Shown here: one piece after another, positions 9,545 through 16,296 of the stretch
Numbering within the stretch: position 1 is the stretch's first letter
Layout of the letters: each line of letters starts with the position of its first letter
NCBI GenBank assembly: GCA_964505475.1
Contig: CAZDIJ010000018.1
Coordinates: forward strand, 1-46,485
Direction of reading: 5' to 3'
Length of the DNA: 46,485 nucleotides
Origin: JAGXQV01 sp964505475
GTDB taxonomy: Bacteria > Pseudomonadota > Gammaproteobacteria > Burkholderiales > Sulfuricellaceae
Made by a program: the position numbers and the translations under genes
Notes under the pieces: generated by a model
What the model saw: the letters and a program-made list of their open reading frames with translations, nothing else
Database searches by the model: none
What the model was told of the DNA's origin: nothing

Positions 9545-10198
9545 ATGATGGTCAATTTGAACTATATCGACACCGTGTTGCTGGATATGGACGGCACCTT
9601 GCTCGACCTGCACTTCGACAACCATTTCTGGCTGGAGCACGTGCCGCGCCGCTACGCGGAAAAACACAGCATCGCCGTGGAAGCGGCGCGCGATGAACTG
9701 GCGGCGCGTTACGCGCGAATCTCCGGCACCATGCAGTGGTATTGCGTCGATCACTGGACGCGCGAATTGGGACTGGACATCGCGCTGCTCAAGGAGGAAG
9801 TCGCACATCTCATCGCGGTGCATCCCGATGTCGTGGAGTTTCTCGACGCGCTGCGGCGCATCGGCAAGCGCGCGGTGCTGGTGACCAATGCCCACCAGAA
9901 AAGCCTCGCCCTCAAGATGCAAAAAACCCAGTTGCACGGCCACCTGGATCGGGTGATCTGCGCCCACGACCTCGGCCTACCCAAGGAAAATCCCCGGTTT
10001 TGGGAGAGATTGCAGGAAACGGAGCCGTTCGCGCCGGATAGAACGCTGCTGGTGGACGACAGCCTGCCGGTGTTGCGCTCGGCGCGCGGCTACGGCATCG
10101 CCCATTTGCTGGCGGTGCTCAAGCCCGACACCAAAATGCCGGAAAAGGAGGTCGGGGAATTCCGGGCGATTTCCCGGTTCGGCGACATCACTCCTTAA
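9545..10198 (+). CDS. HAD-family hydrolase, GMP/IMP nucleotidase-like (YrfG type)
   Basis: This 217-residue protein has the HAD motifs in order: the nucleophile motif LLDMDGTLLDLHFDN at the N-terminus, motif II with LVTNAH, a Lys in LGLPKENPRF, and motif IV with LLVDDSLPVL. The start is the ATG at 9545 or the next codon, ATG 9548. Length and the LDLHFDNHFWLEHVP stretch match the YrfG family, which dephosphorylates purine nucleoside monophosphates. It is divergent from the kinase gene at 9479 and 163 bp upstream of the HIRAN-cas3 unit, so it probably lies outside the CRISPR operon. Substrate assignment rests on family resemblance only. Confidence 0.85.
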   Translation: MMVNLNYIDTVLLDMDGTLLDLHFDNHFWLEHVPRRYAEKHSIAVEAARDELAARYARISGTMQWYCVDHWTRELGLDIALLKEEVAHLIAVHPDVVEFLDALRRIGKRAVLVTNAHQKSLALKMQKTQLHGHLDRVICAHDLGLPKENPRFWERLQETEPFAPDRTLLVDDSLPVLRSARGYGIAHLLAVLKPDTKMPEKEVGEFRAISRFGDITP

Positions 10199-10297
10199 GC
10201 AGAAACGCCAAGTCATATCCACAGTGAGGCACACCGTAGGGAATCCCCGTCTTCGCGCCTGAAATTACCAGTCAAAACGAGTAGAAAAAATCTGCCG

Positions 10298-10332
10298 CTG
10301 GCTCACCTGGTGAGCCAGTGGGTGGGGATAAT
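10298..10332 (+). promoter_or_regulatory. Palindromic operator and -10 element upstream of HIRAN-cas3
   Basis: A perfect inverted repeat, CTGGCTCACC and GGTGAGCCAG around a single central T, occupies 10298-10318. A good -10 hexamer GATAAT lies at 10327-10332. The -35 position (about 10304-10309) falls inside the palindrome and has no good consensus, so a bound dimer would overlap the polymerase site as repressor or activator. The transcript would begin near 10339, 12 bases before the ribosome site of the HIRAN gene. The regulator is unknown. Confidence 0.5.
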
Positions 10333-10361
10333 GCGTGTTATCGACCTCTCGGGAGCGCATC

Positions 10362-10757
10362 ATGCTGCGGCGGATATTCCTCAAATCACTGGCCATGCTG
10401 GCTGGCGGATTGGCCGTCAATCCTCCAGCCAGCGCCTCGCCCCGGCGGGAAGCCTGGGCGCTCCTGCAAGTTTCCCCGCTCGCCGGATTCCAATATCACA
10501 CTGGTGAAACGCTCTGGCCCCTGCTCGCCGTCGGCCAGCCGCTGGAGCTGGTGCGCGAGCCTGGCAACCCCTACGACCAGCGCGCCGTCCGGGTGGACTG
10601 GCAAGGCCGCAAGCTGGGCTACATCCCGCGCCTGGACAACGCGGCGGTTGCGCAGTTGCTGGATCGCGGGGCACGTCTGCGGGCCCGCATTGCACGCCTG
10701 CATAAAAGCCACAACCCGTGGGAGCGGGTGCAAGTTGAGGTGGATTGGCAGGCATGA
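10362..10757 (+). CDS. Tat-signal HIRAN-domain protein coupled to cas3
   Basis: This is a 131-residue protein from ATG 10362, chosen because GGGAG lies six bases upstream; a GTG at 10335 is the alternative. The N-terminus MLRRIFLKSLAMLAGG has an RRxFLK twin-arginine motif followed by a hydrophobic stretch and an Ala-rich cleavage region (PASASP), so export by Tat is predicted. The rest is a HIRAN domain: GETLWPLLAVGQPLELVREP, NPYDQRAVRV, GRKLGYIPR and a C-terminal VQVEVDW. HIRAN domains bind DNA ends or 3' ends in helicases such as HLTF, but small exported versions are of unknown function. Its stop overlaps the cas3 start (ATGA, 10754-10757), so it is translationally coupled to cas3. Confidence 0.85.
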   Translation: MLRRIFLKSLAMLAGGLAVNPPASASPRREAWALLQVSPLAGFQYHTGETLWPLLAVGQPLELVREPGNPYDQRAVRVDWQGRKLGYIPRLDNAAVAQLLDRGARLRARIARLHKSHNPWERVQVEVDWQA

Positions 10758-13012
10758 ATACGCACAACGACGGTAGCGTCCAACTTCTCGCCCACGTGCG
10801 GCAGAATCCCGACGGTTCCTGGAGCGAACACGGTCTGGATGACCATGTTCGAGGTGTCGGAGCGCTTGCCGGCGAATTCGCCGCTGCTTTCCACGCCACC
10901 GATTGGGCGAGGATAGCCGGGGAGTGGCATGATTTGGGCAAATACCGTCAAAAATTCCAGGGTTATCTAAAAAAGGCCAGCGGCTACGATGCCGAGGCCC
11001 ATATCGAGGGCGGGCCGGGGCGGGTGGATCATTCCACGGCTGGGGCGATTCATGCGCTGGAAAAACTGGGCGTGCAAGGGCGTATCCTGGCCTACCTGAT
11101 CGCCGGCCACCATGCCGGTCTGCCGGACTGGAATAGCGTGGAAGAGGGATCGGCCTCGCTGTTCAATCGGATTGCGGACGGTAAAAGGCAAGGTTATCTG
11201 CAAGATGCCTTGGCCGGTTCGCCGCCGCAAGAAATCCTCGATCGGCAGCGCCCAACCACGCTGCCGCCACAAGGCTCCCTGGCTTTGTGGATCAGAATGC
11301 TGTTTTCCTGCCTGACGGATGCCGATTTTCTCGATACCGAAGCCTTCATGGACGAAAGCAAGGGCAAGGAACGTGTGGGCTATCCGTCACTGCGAGCATT
11401 GCTGCCGCTTTTCGACCGACACATGGCGGACAAGGCCACCATGGCTGAGGATACTCCTGTAAATGCTATCCGGGCCGACGTGCTGCGCCTGTGCCGGGAA
11501 AAAGCACAACTGCCCTCCGGCCTATTCTCGCTCACCGTCCCCACCGGCGGCGGCAAGACCCTTTCCAGCATGGCCTTTGCATTGAATCATGCCGTTCATC
11601 ACGGCAAGCGGCGGGTGATTTACGTCATTCCTTACACCAGCATTCTGGAACAGACTGCGGAAATCCTACGCGGGATTTTCGGCGATGAAAACGTCATCGA
11701 ACACCACAGCAACCTCGACCCCGACCGGGAAGACAGCCGCAGCCGCCTAGCGACGGAAAACTGGGATGCGCCTGTCATCGTCACCACCAACGTACAGTTT
11801 TTCGAATCGTTGTTCGCTGCCCGTAGCAGCCGTTGCCGCAAGTTGCATAATATCGTCGGCAGCGTGGTGGTGCTGGACGAGGCGCAATTGCTGCCGCCGG
11901 AGTTTCTCGCGCCTATCCTGCATGTGATGGGCGATTTGTCGCATCCCAGCTACGGTGTAACTTTCGTACTTTCCACCGCTACCCAGCCGGCTTTTGCGCC
12001 GCGCCCCAAATTTCCCGGCTTGAACAACGTGCATGAACTGATGGACGACCCGGATACGCTTTACGCCAGCCTCAAACGGGTGGAAATCGAACTGCCATCC
12101 GATTTCGCTATCCCGCAGACCTGGGAGGGCATCGCCGCGCAATTGCAACAGCATGACTCCGTGCTGTGCATCGTCAATTCCCGCGCCGATTGCCGCGAAC
12201 TGTACCGCTTGATGCCCAAGGGCACCATCCATCTTTCGGCACTGATGTGCGGCCAGCATCGCAGCCGGGTGATTGCCGAGATCAAGCAAAGGTTGAAAGA
12301 CGGTGTTCCGACGCGCGTAGTCAGCACACAACTGGTGGAAGCCGGGGTGGACATGGATTTCCCCGTGGTTTACCGCGCCCTGGCCGGGCTGGATGCTGTT
12401 GCCCAAGCCGCCGGGCGCTGCAACCGCGAAGGTGCCTTGGACGGAATGGGGCGCGTGGTGGTGTTCGTGCCGCCCAAACCCGCCGCGCCGGGACTGTTGC
12501 GCAAGGCGCAGCAAAGCGGAGAGGAAACGATGCGCCTGAGCAAAGGCGACCCACTCACCCGTGACAATTTCGAAACCTATTTCCGCTGCTACTACGCCAG
12601 CCTCAACAGTTTGGACGGCAAGGACATCGTCAGCTTGCTGGACATGTACAACCGCACCGATGCAAGGGAATTGAAATTCAATTTCCGCACTGCCGCCGAC
12701 CGCTTCCGCCTGATCGACGAAGAAGGCCAGACCGCCGTGATCGTGCGTTACGGCGATAGCCCCGGACTGATTGCCGCGCTCGAATCACAGGCGCCGATGG
12801 AACCGCACCAACGCCGTGGCCTGCTGCGCAAGCTGCAACGCTATACCGTCAATATCCGAGAAGGAGAACGCAAGAAGCTGCTTGCCGCCCAGGCGCTTCG
12901 GGAAGTATTCCCCGGTGTGTTCGTGCAGGTATCCGACGTGCAATATCACCCGTCGCTTGGCCTATTGATGGCAACAGACGTGGTGTTTAGCGCGGAACAG
13001 AGTGTCGTTTGA
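10754..13012 (+). CDS. cas3: CRISPR-associated Cas3, HD nuclease-helicase, type I-C
   Basis: This 752-residue protein starts at ATG 10754, which overlaps the HIRAN stop codon; GAGGTGG lies about ten bases upstream. The N-terminal HD nuclease shows EWHDLGKY (His-Asp near 59-60), VDHSTAGA and AGHHAGLPDW. The superfamily 2 helicase shows Walker A TVPTGGGKTL (about 260-268), the DEAQ box in VVVLDEAQLLPPEFL, STATQPA, and the motif VI region GLDAVAQAAGRCNREG. Cas3 is recruited by DNA-bound Cascade, then unwinds and degrades the target strand. All main motifs look intact, so interference should be possible. It is followed at once by a toxin-antitoxin promoter that overlaps its stop codon. Confidence 0.97.
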   Translation: MNTHNDGSVQLLAHVRQNPDGSWSEHGLDDHVRGVGALAGEFAAAFHATDWARIAGEWHDLGKYRQKFQGYLKKASGYDAEAHIEGGPGRVDHSTAGAIHALEKLGVQGRILAYLIAGHHAGLPDWNSVEEGSASLFNRIADGKRQGYLQDALAGSPPQEILDRQRPTTLPPQGSLALWIRMLFSCLTDADFLDTEAFMDESKGKERVGYPSLRALLPLFDRHMADKATMAEDTPVNAIRADVLRLCREKAQLPSGLFSLTVPTGGGKTLSSMAFALNHAVHHGKRRVIYVIPYTSILEQTAEILRGIFGDENVIEHHSNLDPDREDSRSRLATENWDAPVIVTTNVQFFESLFAARSSRCRKLHNIVGSVVVLDEAQLLPPEFLAPILHVMGDLSHPSYGVTFVLSTATQPAFAPRPKFPGLNNVHELMDDPDTLYASLKRVEIELPSDFAIPQTWEGIAAQLQQHDSVLCIVNSRADCRELYRLMPKGTIHLSALMCGQHRSRVIAEIKQRLKDGVPTRVVSTQLVEAGVDMDFPVVYRALAGLDAVAQAAGRCNREGALDGMGRVVVFVPPKPAAPGLLRKAQQSGEETMRLSKGDPLTRDNFETYFRCYYASLNSLDGKDIVSLLDMYNRTDARELKFNFRTAADRFRLIDEEGQTAVIVRYGDSPGLIAALESQAPMEPHQRRGLLRKLQRYTVNIREGERKKLLAAQALREVFPGVFVQVSDVQYHPSLGLLMATDVVFSAEQSVV

Positions 13013-13058
13013 CTTAAAGTCTTAAACGACTAGAATAATCAAATCGTACGATTTGATT
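13009..13058 (+). promoter_or_regulatory. Promoter and perfect 22-bp palindromic operator of the Phd/RelE pair
   Basis: A strong sigma-70-like promoter, TTGACT (13009-13014), 16 bp, TAGAAT (13031-13036), begins over the cas3 stop codon. It is followed directly by a perfect 22-bp palindrome at 13037-13058 whose half is AATCAAATCGT. The transcription start (about 13043) falls inside the palindrome. Phd/YefM antitoxins bind such operators with the toxin and repress their own promoter. It gives the downstream genes a start site independent of cas3. Confidence 0.75.
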
Positions 13059-13076
13059 GTTTTGCATGGAGAGATT

Positions 13077-13331
13077 ATGAAAACCATCACCGCAACCGAA
13101 GCCAAGACCAAGTTTGGCCAGTATCTGGACCTGGCCCAAAAAGAACCCGTGACCATAGAAAAATCCGGACGCGACATCGCCGTCATGATCTCGATCGAGG
13201 AATACCAGCGGTTCCGCGCCTTGGAGGACGCCTATTGGACGGAGCGGGTGAAACAGGCGATAGACGGCGGCTTCGTCGGCCACGAGGAGTCCATGAGGCT
13301 GATTCAGGAGCGCCTCGATGCGGAAGCTTGA
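13077..13331 (+). CDS. Phd/YefM-family antitoxin
   Basis: This 84-residue protein starts at ATG 13077 with GGAGAG about four bases upstream; a TTG at 13053 in frame lies inside the operator and is rejected. The N-terminal half has the Phd/YefM DNA-binding fold: MKTITATEAKTKFGQYLDLA, then PVTIEKSGRDIAVMISIEEY. The C-terminal half is helical and charged and would wrap the toxin. The gene overlaps the toxin by 14 bases, the usual order for this family. Its position between cas3 and cas5c breaks the normally continuous type I-C operon. Confidence 0.9.
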   Translation: MKTITATEAKTKFGQYLDLAQKEPVTIEKSGRDIAVMISIEEYQRFRALEDAYWTERVKQAIDGGFVGHEESMRLIQERLDAEA

Positions 13332-13590
13332 TCCCACCCGCGAAGCGCTGAATTTCGTCATGGACTTGCCCGCCAAGCAGTTTCGGCAAGTGGTCGGCAC
13401 CATTCTGGGATTGCTGAAAAATCCGCTGCCGCACGATTCCATCCAGCTTACCGGCAGCCCGTACCGGCGGGTGGACATCGGCGAATACCGTGTGGTGTAC
13501 GACTACACCGATGAAGTGCTACGCATTCTGGTAGTCGGCAAGCGCAATGACGACGAGGTTTACCGGGCGTTGAAAAGGAAAATGACTTGA
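13318..13590 (+). CDS. RelE/ParE-family toxin
   Basis: This is a 90-residue basic protein. The pattern of an N-terminal helical pair (FVMDLPAKQFRQVVGTIL) followed by beta strands with SPYRRVDIGEYRVVYDYTDEVLRILVVGKRNDDEVY is that of the RelE/ParE superfamily, whose members cleave mRNA at the ribosome or poison gyrase. The YRRVDIGEYRVVY and VGKRNDDEVY stretches are the most typical parts. It overlaps the antitoxin gene by 14 bases and so is translated with it. The putative minus-strand crRNA-like transcript described below would run antisense toward its 3' end. Which RNA or enzyme it attacks cannot be told. Confidence 0.88.
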   Translation: MRKLDPTREALNFVMDLPAKQFRQVVGTILGLLKNPLPHDSIQLTGSPYRRVDIGEYRVVYDYTDEVLRILVVGKRNDDEVYRALKRKMT

Positions 13591-13655
13591 TTTTGGAAGC
13601 GAGGTTGGCGAGGGAAAGAATTCCCCCGCCCTTTAATATTGCTGACCTCATCTAG

Positions 13656-13685
13656 GTTTCAATCCTCGTCTCGAAAGACGCTGAC
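13656..13685 (-). ncRNA. Solitary CRISPR-repeat-like element, probable crRNA-resembling regulatory RNA
   Basis: On the minus strand this 30-nt stretch reads GTCAG, stem CGTCT, loop TTCG, stem AGACG, tail AGGATTGAAAC. The 11-nt tail is identical to that of the array repeat, and type I-C Cas5 leaves an 11-nt handle of this kind. The stem differs from the array stem in sequence and length (5 bp, not 9 bp). The DNA after the tail (13655 downward, beginning CTAGATGAGGTC) would be the guide. No second repeat is visible within about 60 bases. It could be a relic repeat, but the conserved handle, adjoining promoter and nearby PAM-flanked match favour a functional CreA/CreR-like RNA. Transcription and processing are inferred. 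Confidence 0.72.
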
Positions 13686-13687
13686 TG

Positions 13688-13716
13688 ATTATCCTATTGT
13701 TGAGTAATTAATGCAA
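13688..13716 (-). promoter_or_regulatory. Putative promoter of the crRNA-like element
   Basis: Read on the minus strand, TTGCAT (13716-13711), a 17-bp spacer and GATAAT (13693-13688) form a reasonable sigma-70 promoter. The -35 is weak and the -10 matches five of six. The expected start near 13681 lies at the edge of the repeat-like hairpin, so the transcript would begin almost exactly with the crRNA-like element. Confidence 0.5.
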
Positions 13717-13731
13717 CACCTCTTCTAAGAA
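13717..13731 (-). promoter_or_regulatory. Predicted Cascade target of the crRNA-like guide, with TTC PAM
   Basis: On the minus strand TTC (13731-13729) is followed by TTAGAAGAGGTG. The predicted guide begins CTAGATGAGGTC. They agree at positions 2-5 and 7-11 and differ at 1, 6 and 12; positions 6 and 12 are the ones flipped out in type I guides. TTC is the known type I-C PAM. The site lies upstream of the small ORF and cas5c and next to the guide's own -35, so binding could silence both directions. Pairing this short would not be expected to trigger Cas3 cutting. Confidence 0.6.
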
Positions 13732-13741
13732 GTATTGTGTT

Positions 13742-13900
13742 ATGCTGCCGCCATCGATTGTTTGCGATGGCGGTAGATATATGGATTGGCCCAAAATTAT
13801 TCGCGAGTTGCGGCTTTTAGCGACGCAACTTCAGACAGACAGATTTTATGCCTTGTATTTTCTGCTTAGTCTGATGGTTGTTGCCTATTTAGTTCGCTAA
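13742..13900 (+). CDS. Small membrane-peptide ORF between the toxin pair and cas5c
   Basis: Two starts are possible: ATG 13742 (52 residues, weak AAGAAG upstream) or ATG 13781 (39 residues, beginning MDWPKIIRELRLLATQLQ). Both end at TAA 13900, 13 bases before cas5c. The C-terminal half is one hydrophobic helix (FYALYFLLSLMVVAYLV) flanked by Arg, after an amphipathic N-terminal part. It resembles the build of small type I toxin peptides, but I recognise no family. It lies just downstream of the predicted target of the crRNA-like guide, so it could be a toxin held down by Cascade, or simply a leader peptide for cas5c. Translation is unproven. Confidence 0.45.
   Translation: MLPPSIVCDGGRYMDWPKIIRELRLLATQLQTDRFYALYFLLSLMVVAYLVR
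13745..13776 (+). promoter_or_regulatory. Stable RNA hairpin just before the small-ORF ATG 13781
   Basis: Arms CCGCCATCG (13748-13756) and CGATGGCGG (13765-13773) pair perfectly around an 8-nt loop. In RNA the stem extends to about 12 pairs counting one G-U. It ends four bases before ATG 13781 and buries the only purine-rich sequence there, so it should restrain translation from that start. No T-run follows, so it is not a standard terminator. If translation begins at ATG 13742 the hairpin lies inside the coding region. Confidence 0.55.
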
Positions 13901-13913
13901 TTTAGGAGGCTCA

Positions 13914-14579
13914 ATGAAAATTTACTGTCTCGAAGTCAGCGGCGATTTCGCCTGTTTTACCCGCCCGGAGATGAAGGTCGAGCGGGTGAGCTACGACGTG
14001 ATGACGCCTTCCGCCGCACGTGCGGTGTTCGAGTCCATCCTATGGAAGCCGGCCATCCGCTGGCATGTCACCCAAATTGAAGTGTTGAAGCCGATCAAAT
14101 GGATTTCGGTGCGGCGCAACGAAGTCGGAGCGGTGGTGTCACTACGCAACGCGCAGGAAGCCATGAACAAGGGGGCAGGGCAGCTTGGCTTGAACGTGGA
14201 AGACGAGCGCCAGCAGCGCGCCGGACTGTTCCTGCGCGACGTGGCTTACCGCATCCACGCCCATTTCGAATTGCTGCCCGATGCCGGCGAGAACAACACG
14301 CCGGGCAAGTTCCTCGATATGTTCGAGCGGCGCGCCGCAAAAGGCCAGTGCGTCAACCAGCCCTATCTCGGCTGCCGCGAATTCGCCTGCGACTTCCGGC
14401 TGGTGGATGGCGCGCAGCCGCTAGCCCCCGCCATCGCGGAAACCTGCGACCTCGGCTTTATGCTCTATGACCTGGACTACACCCGTGCCGCCGACCCGCA
14501 GCCGCGCTTTTTCCGCGCCAGCCTGGAAAGCGGCGTGTTGCAGGTTCCGGCTTGGGATAGCGAGGAGGTACGGGGATGA
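13914..14579 (+). CDS. cas5c: Cas5 of type I-C (crRNA-processing endonuclease)
   Basis: This 221-residue RAMP protein has a strong ribosome site AGGAGG at 13904-13909. Type I-C lacks Cas6, and its Cas5 (Cas5d) cuts the repeat at the base of the hairpin, leaving an 11-nt 5' handle; the array repeat here has exactly 11 nt after the stem. The N-terminus MKIYCLEVSGDFACFTRPE and the YDVMTPSAARAVFESILWKP stretch are characteristic of the family. A later segment with FLGCREFACDF type wording (here YLGCREFACDFRLVDG) is also typical. The stop codon overlaps the cas8c start (ATGA). It is the first gene of the effector-complex block and would process both the array RNA and the repeat-like element at 13656-13685. 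Confidence 0.96.
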   Translation: MKIYCLEVSGDFACFTRPEMKVERVSYDVMTPSAARAVFESILWKPAIRWHVTQIEVLKPIKWISVRRNEVGAVVSLRNAQEAMNKGAGQLGLNVEDERQQRAGLFLRDVAYRIHAHFELLPDAGENNTPGKFLDMFERRAAKGQCVNQPYLGCREFACDFRLVDGAQPLAPAIAETCDLGFMLYDLDYTRAADPQPRFFRASLESGVLQVPAWDSEEVRG

Positions 14580-16294
14580 TCCTGCAAGCGCTCAACGAGT
14601 ATTACCAACGTAAAACCCGGCTGCCGGATAGCGATCTGGCGCCACCGGGCTTCGAGCACAAACCCATTCCTTTTCTTGTGGTGCTGACGGCTTCTGGCGA
14701 TTTCGCTGCGCTGGAAGATACCCGCGAAGGCGAGGGCAAGAAGCGCATCGCCAAATCTTTCCTGGTGCCGCAGACGGTCAAACGCTCTTCCGGGGTGGCG
14801 GCCAACCTGCTGTGGGACAATCCCTGCTATGTGTTCGGTGTGGATACCAAAGGCAAACCGGAACGGGCGCGCGAACAGCATCTTGCGTTTGTCGCGGCAA
14901 TTCGTGAGCGTTTTGTACCGCCTGCCGATGCAGGCATCCAGGCAGTGCTGGCTTTTCTGGAAAAAGGCGATTTCGAGCGGGTTTTCGCGCATCCGCTCTG
15001 GCCGGAAATTCTGGAAAGCGGCGCCAACCTGACTTTCCGGCTGGAAGGGGACATTTGCCCGGTATGCGAACGCGAGGCCGTGGTGGATGCACTTACCGCC
15101 AACAGCCCGAGCGAAGCGGCGGCAACCGGGCTGTGTCTGGTGTCGGGCGCAGCCGACGTAATCGAACGCCTGCATCCCTCGGTCAAAGGGGTTTGGGGCG
15201 CACAGACCGCCGGGGCCAACATCGTCTCGTTCAACCTGGATGCGTTCAGTTCCTACGGCAAGGCGCAGGGCGGCAACGCCCCGGTGGGCAAGCGCGCCGC
15301 CTTTGCCTATACCACGGCGCTCAATTACCTGCTGTCCAAAGGATCAAAGCAGCGTATCCAGGTCGGCGACGCCTCAACGGTGTTCTGGGCGGAAAAGCTC
15401 GGCCACCCGATGGAGGAACTGTTCCCCGGCTTTTTCAGCGAACCGGCCAGGGACGATCCCGACCACGGAACGCAAGCCGTCGCTGCCTGGCTGGCCGCGC
15501 CGAAAACCGGTGCCGACAGTTTCGAGGATGACGGCACGCGCTTTTACGTGCTGGGGCTTGCGCCCAATGCAGCCCGAATTGCCGTGCGCTTCTGGCATGT
15601 CAAAACAGTGGGTGAACTGGCCGTCAACATTCGTCGTCATTTCGACGATATACGCATTGCCCACGCTCCGCACGAGCCGGAAACATTGACGCTGTTCCGC
15701 CTGTTGGTCGCCACGGCCAGCTTAGGCAAGGCCGAGAACATTCCGCCCAATCTTGGTGGCGAATTGATGCGCAGTGTGATTGAGGGCCTGCCCTACCCGC
15801 AAACCCTGCTGGCCGGGGCCATTCGGCGTGTTATTGCAGAACAGGAAGTTACATACCCGCGCGCCGCGATTATCAAGGCGTGCATCAACCGCAAAGAAGG
15901 GAAGGAGGAACTCAAGGTGTCACTCGACGAAAACAGTACGAATATCGCCTATCGGTTGGGCCGATTGTTTGCGGTGCTGGAGCGTGTACAGGAAGAAGCC
16001 AATCCCGGCATTCGCGCAACCATTCGGAACACCTTTTGGGGTGCCGCATCAGGTACGCCGGGGAAGGTCTTTCCTTTGCTGGTTAATCTTTCAAACAAGC
16101 ATTTGGCGAAGATTCGCCGGGAAAAAGCGGGGCGAGCGACGAATCTGGAAAAGCTGATCGGCAGTATCATGGAAGGATTCAATCCAGAAAATCCATTCCC
16201 CTCCAACCTGTTACTCAATGAACAGGGCAGCTTCGCCGTCGGCTTCTATCATCAGAAACAACACCCTTCAACTTACAAGACACAAGGAGAGTGA
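14576..16294 (+). CDS. cas8c: Cas8c (Csd1), large subunit of type I-C Cascade
   Basis: This 572-residue protein overlaps cas5c by four bases and is of normal Csd1 length. It begins MILQALNEYYQRK, has the family-typical KRSSGVAANLLWDNPCYVFG stretch near residues 64-83, a CPVC pair near 160-163, and KRAAFAYTTALNYLL near 240. The protein recognises the PAM and opens target DNA within the effector complex; in type I-C an internal start in this gene often gives a separate small subunit (Cas11c), so such a product may arise here from the last third, though I cannot point to one start with certainty. It is followed by cas7c with a two-base gap. Confidence 0.95.
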   Translation: MILQALNEYYQRKTRLPDSDLAPPGFEHKPIPFLVVLTASGDFAALEDTREGEGKKRIAKSFLVPQTVKRSSGVAANLLWDNPCYVFGVDTKGKPERAREQHLAFVAAIRERFVPPADAGIQAVLAFLEKGDFERVFAHPLWPEILESGANLTFRLEGDICPVCEREAVVDALTANSPSEAAATGLCLVSGAADVIERLHPSVKGVWGAQTAGANIVSFNLDAFSSYGKAQGGNAPVGKRAAFAYTTALNYLLSKGSKQRIQVGDASTVFWAEKLGHPMEELFPGFFSEPARDDPDHGTQAVAAWLAAPKTGADSFEDDGTRFYVLGLAPNAARIAVRFWHVKTVGELAVNIRRHFDDIRIAHAPHEPETLTLFRLLVATASLGKAENIPPNLGGELMRSVIEGLPYPQTLLAGAIRRVIAEQEVTYPRAAIIKACINRKEGKEELKVSLDENSTNIAYRLGRLFAVLERVQEEANPGIRATIRNTFWGAASGTPGKVFPLLVNLSNKHLAKIRREKAGRATNLEKLIGSIMEGFNPENPFPSNLLLNEQGSFAVGFYHQKQHPSTYKTQGE

Positions 16295-16296
16295 AC

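Noticed and set aside
10199..10361. A second target of the crRNA-like guide in the HIRAN-cas3 promoter
   Set aside because: I checked TTC sites on both strands by eye and found none followed by a seed match.
13656..13685. Reading the lone repeat-like element as a simple relic of an old array
   Set aside because: Possible, but a relic would not be expected to keep the whole 11-nt handle, form a new stable stem, adjoin a promoter and have a PAM-flanked seed match 60 bp away. Kept as the main alternative.
13745..13776. Hairpin as an intrinsic terminator before cas5c
   Set aside because: No T-run follows; the bases after it are ATATATGG, leading into the small ORF.
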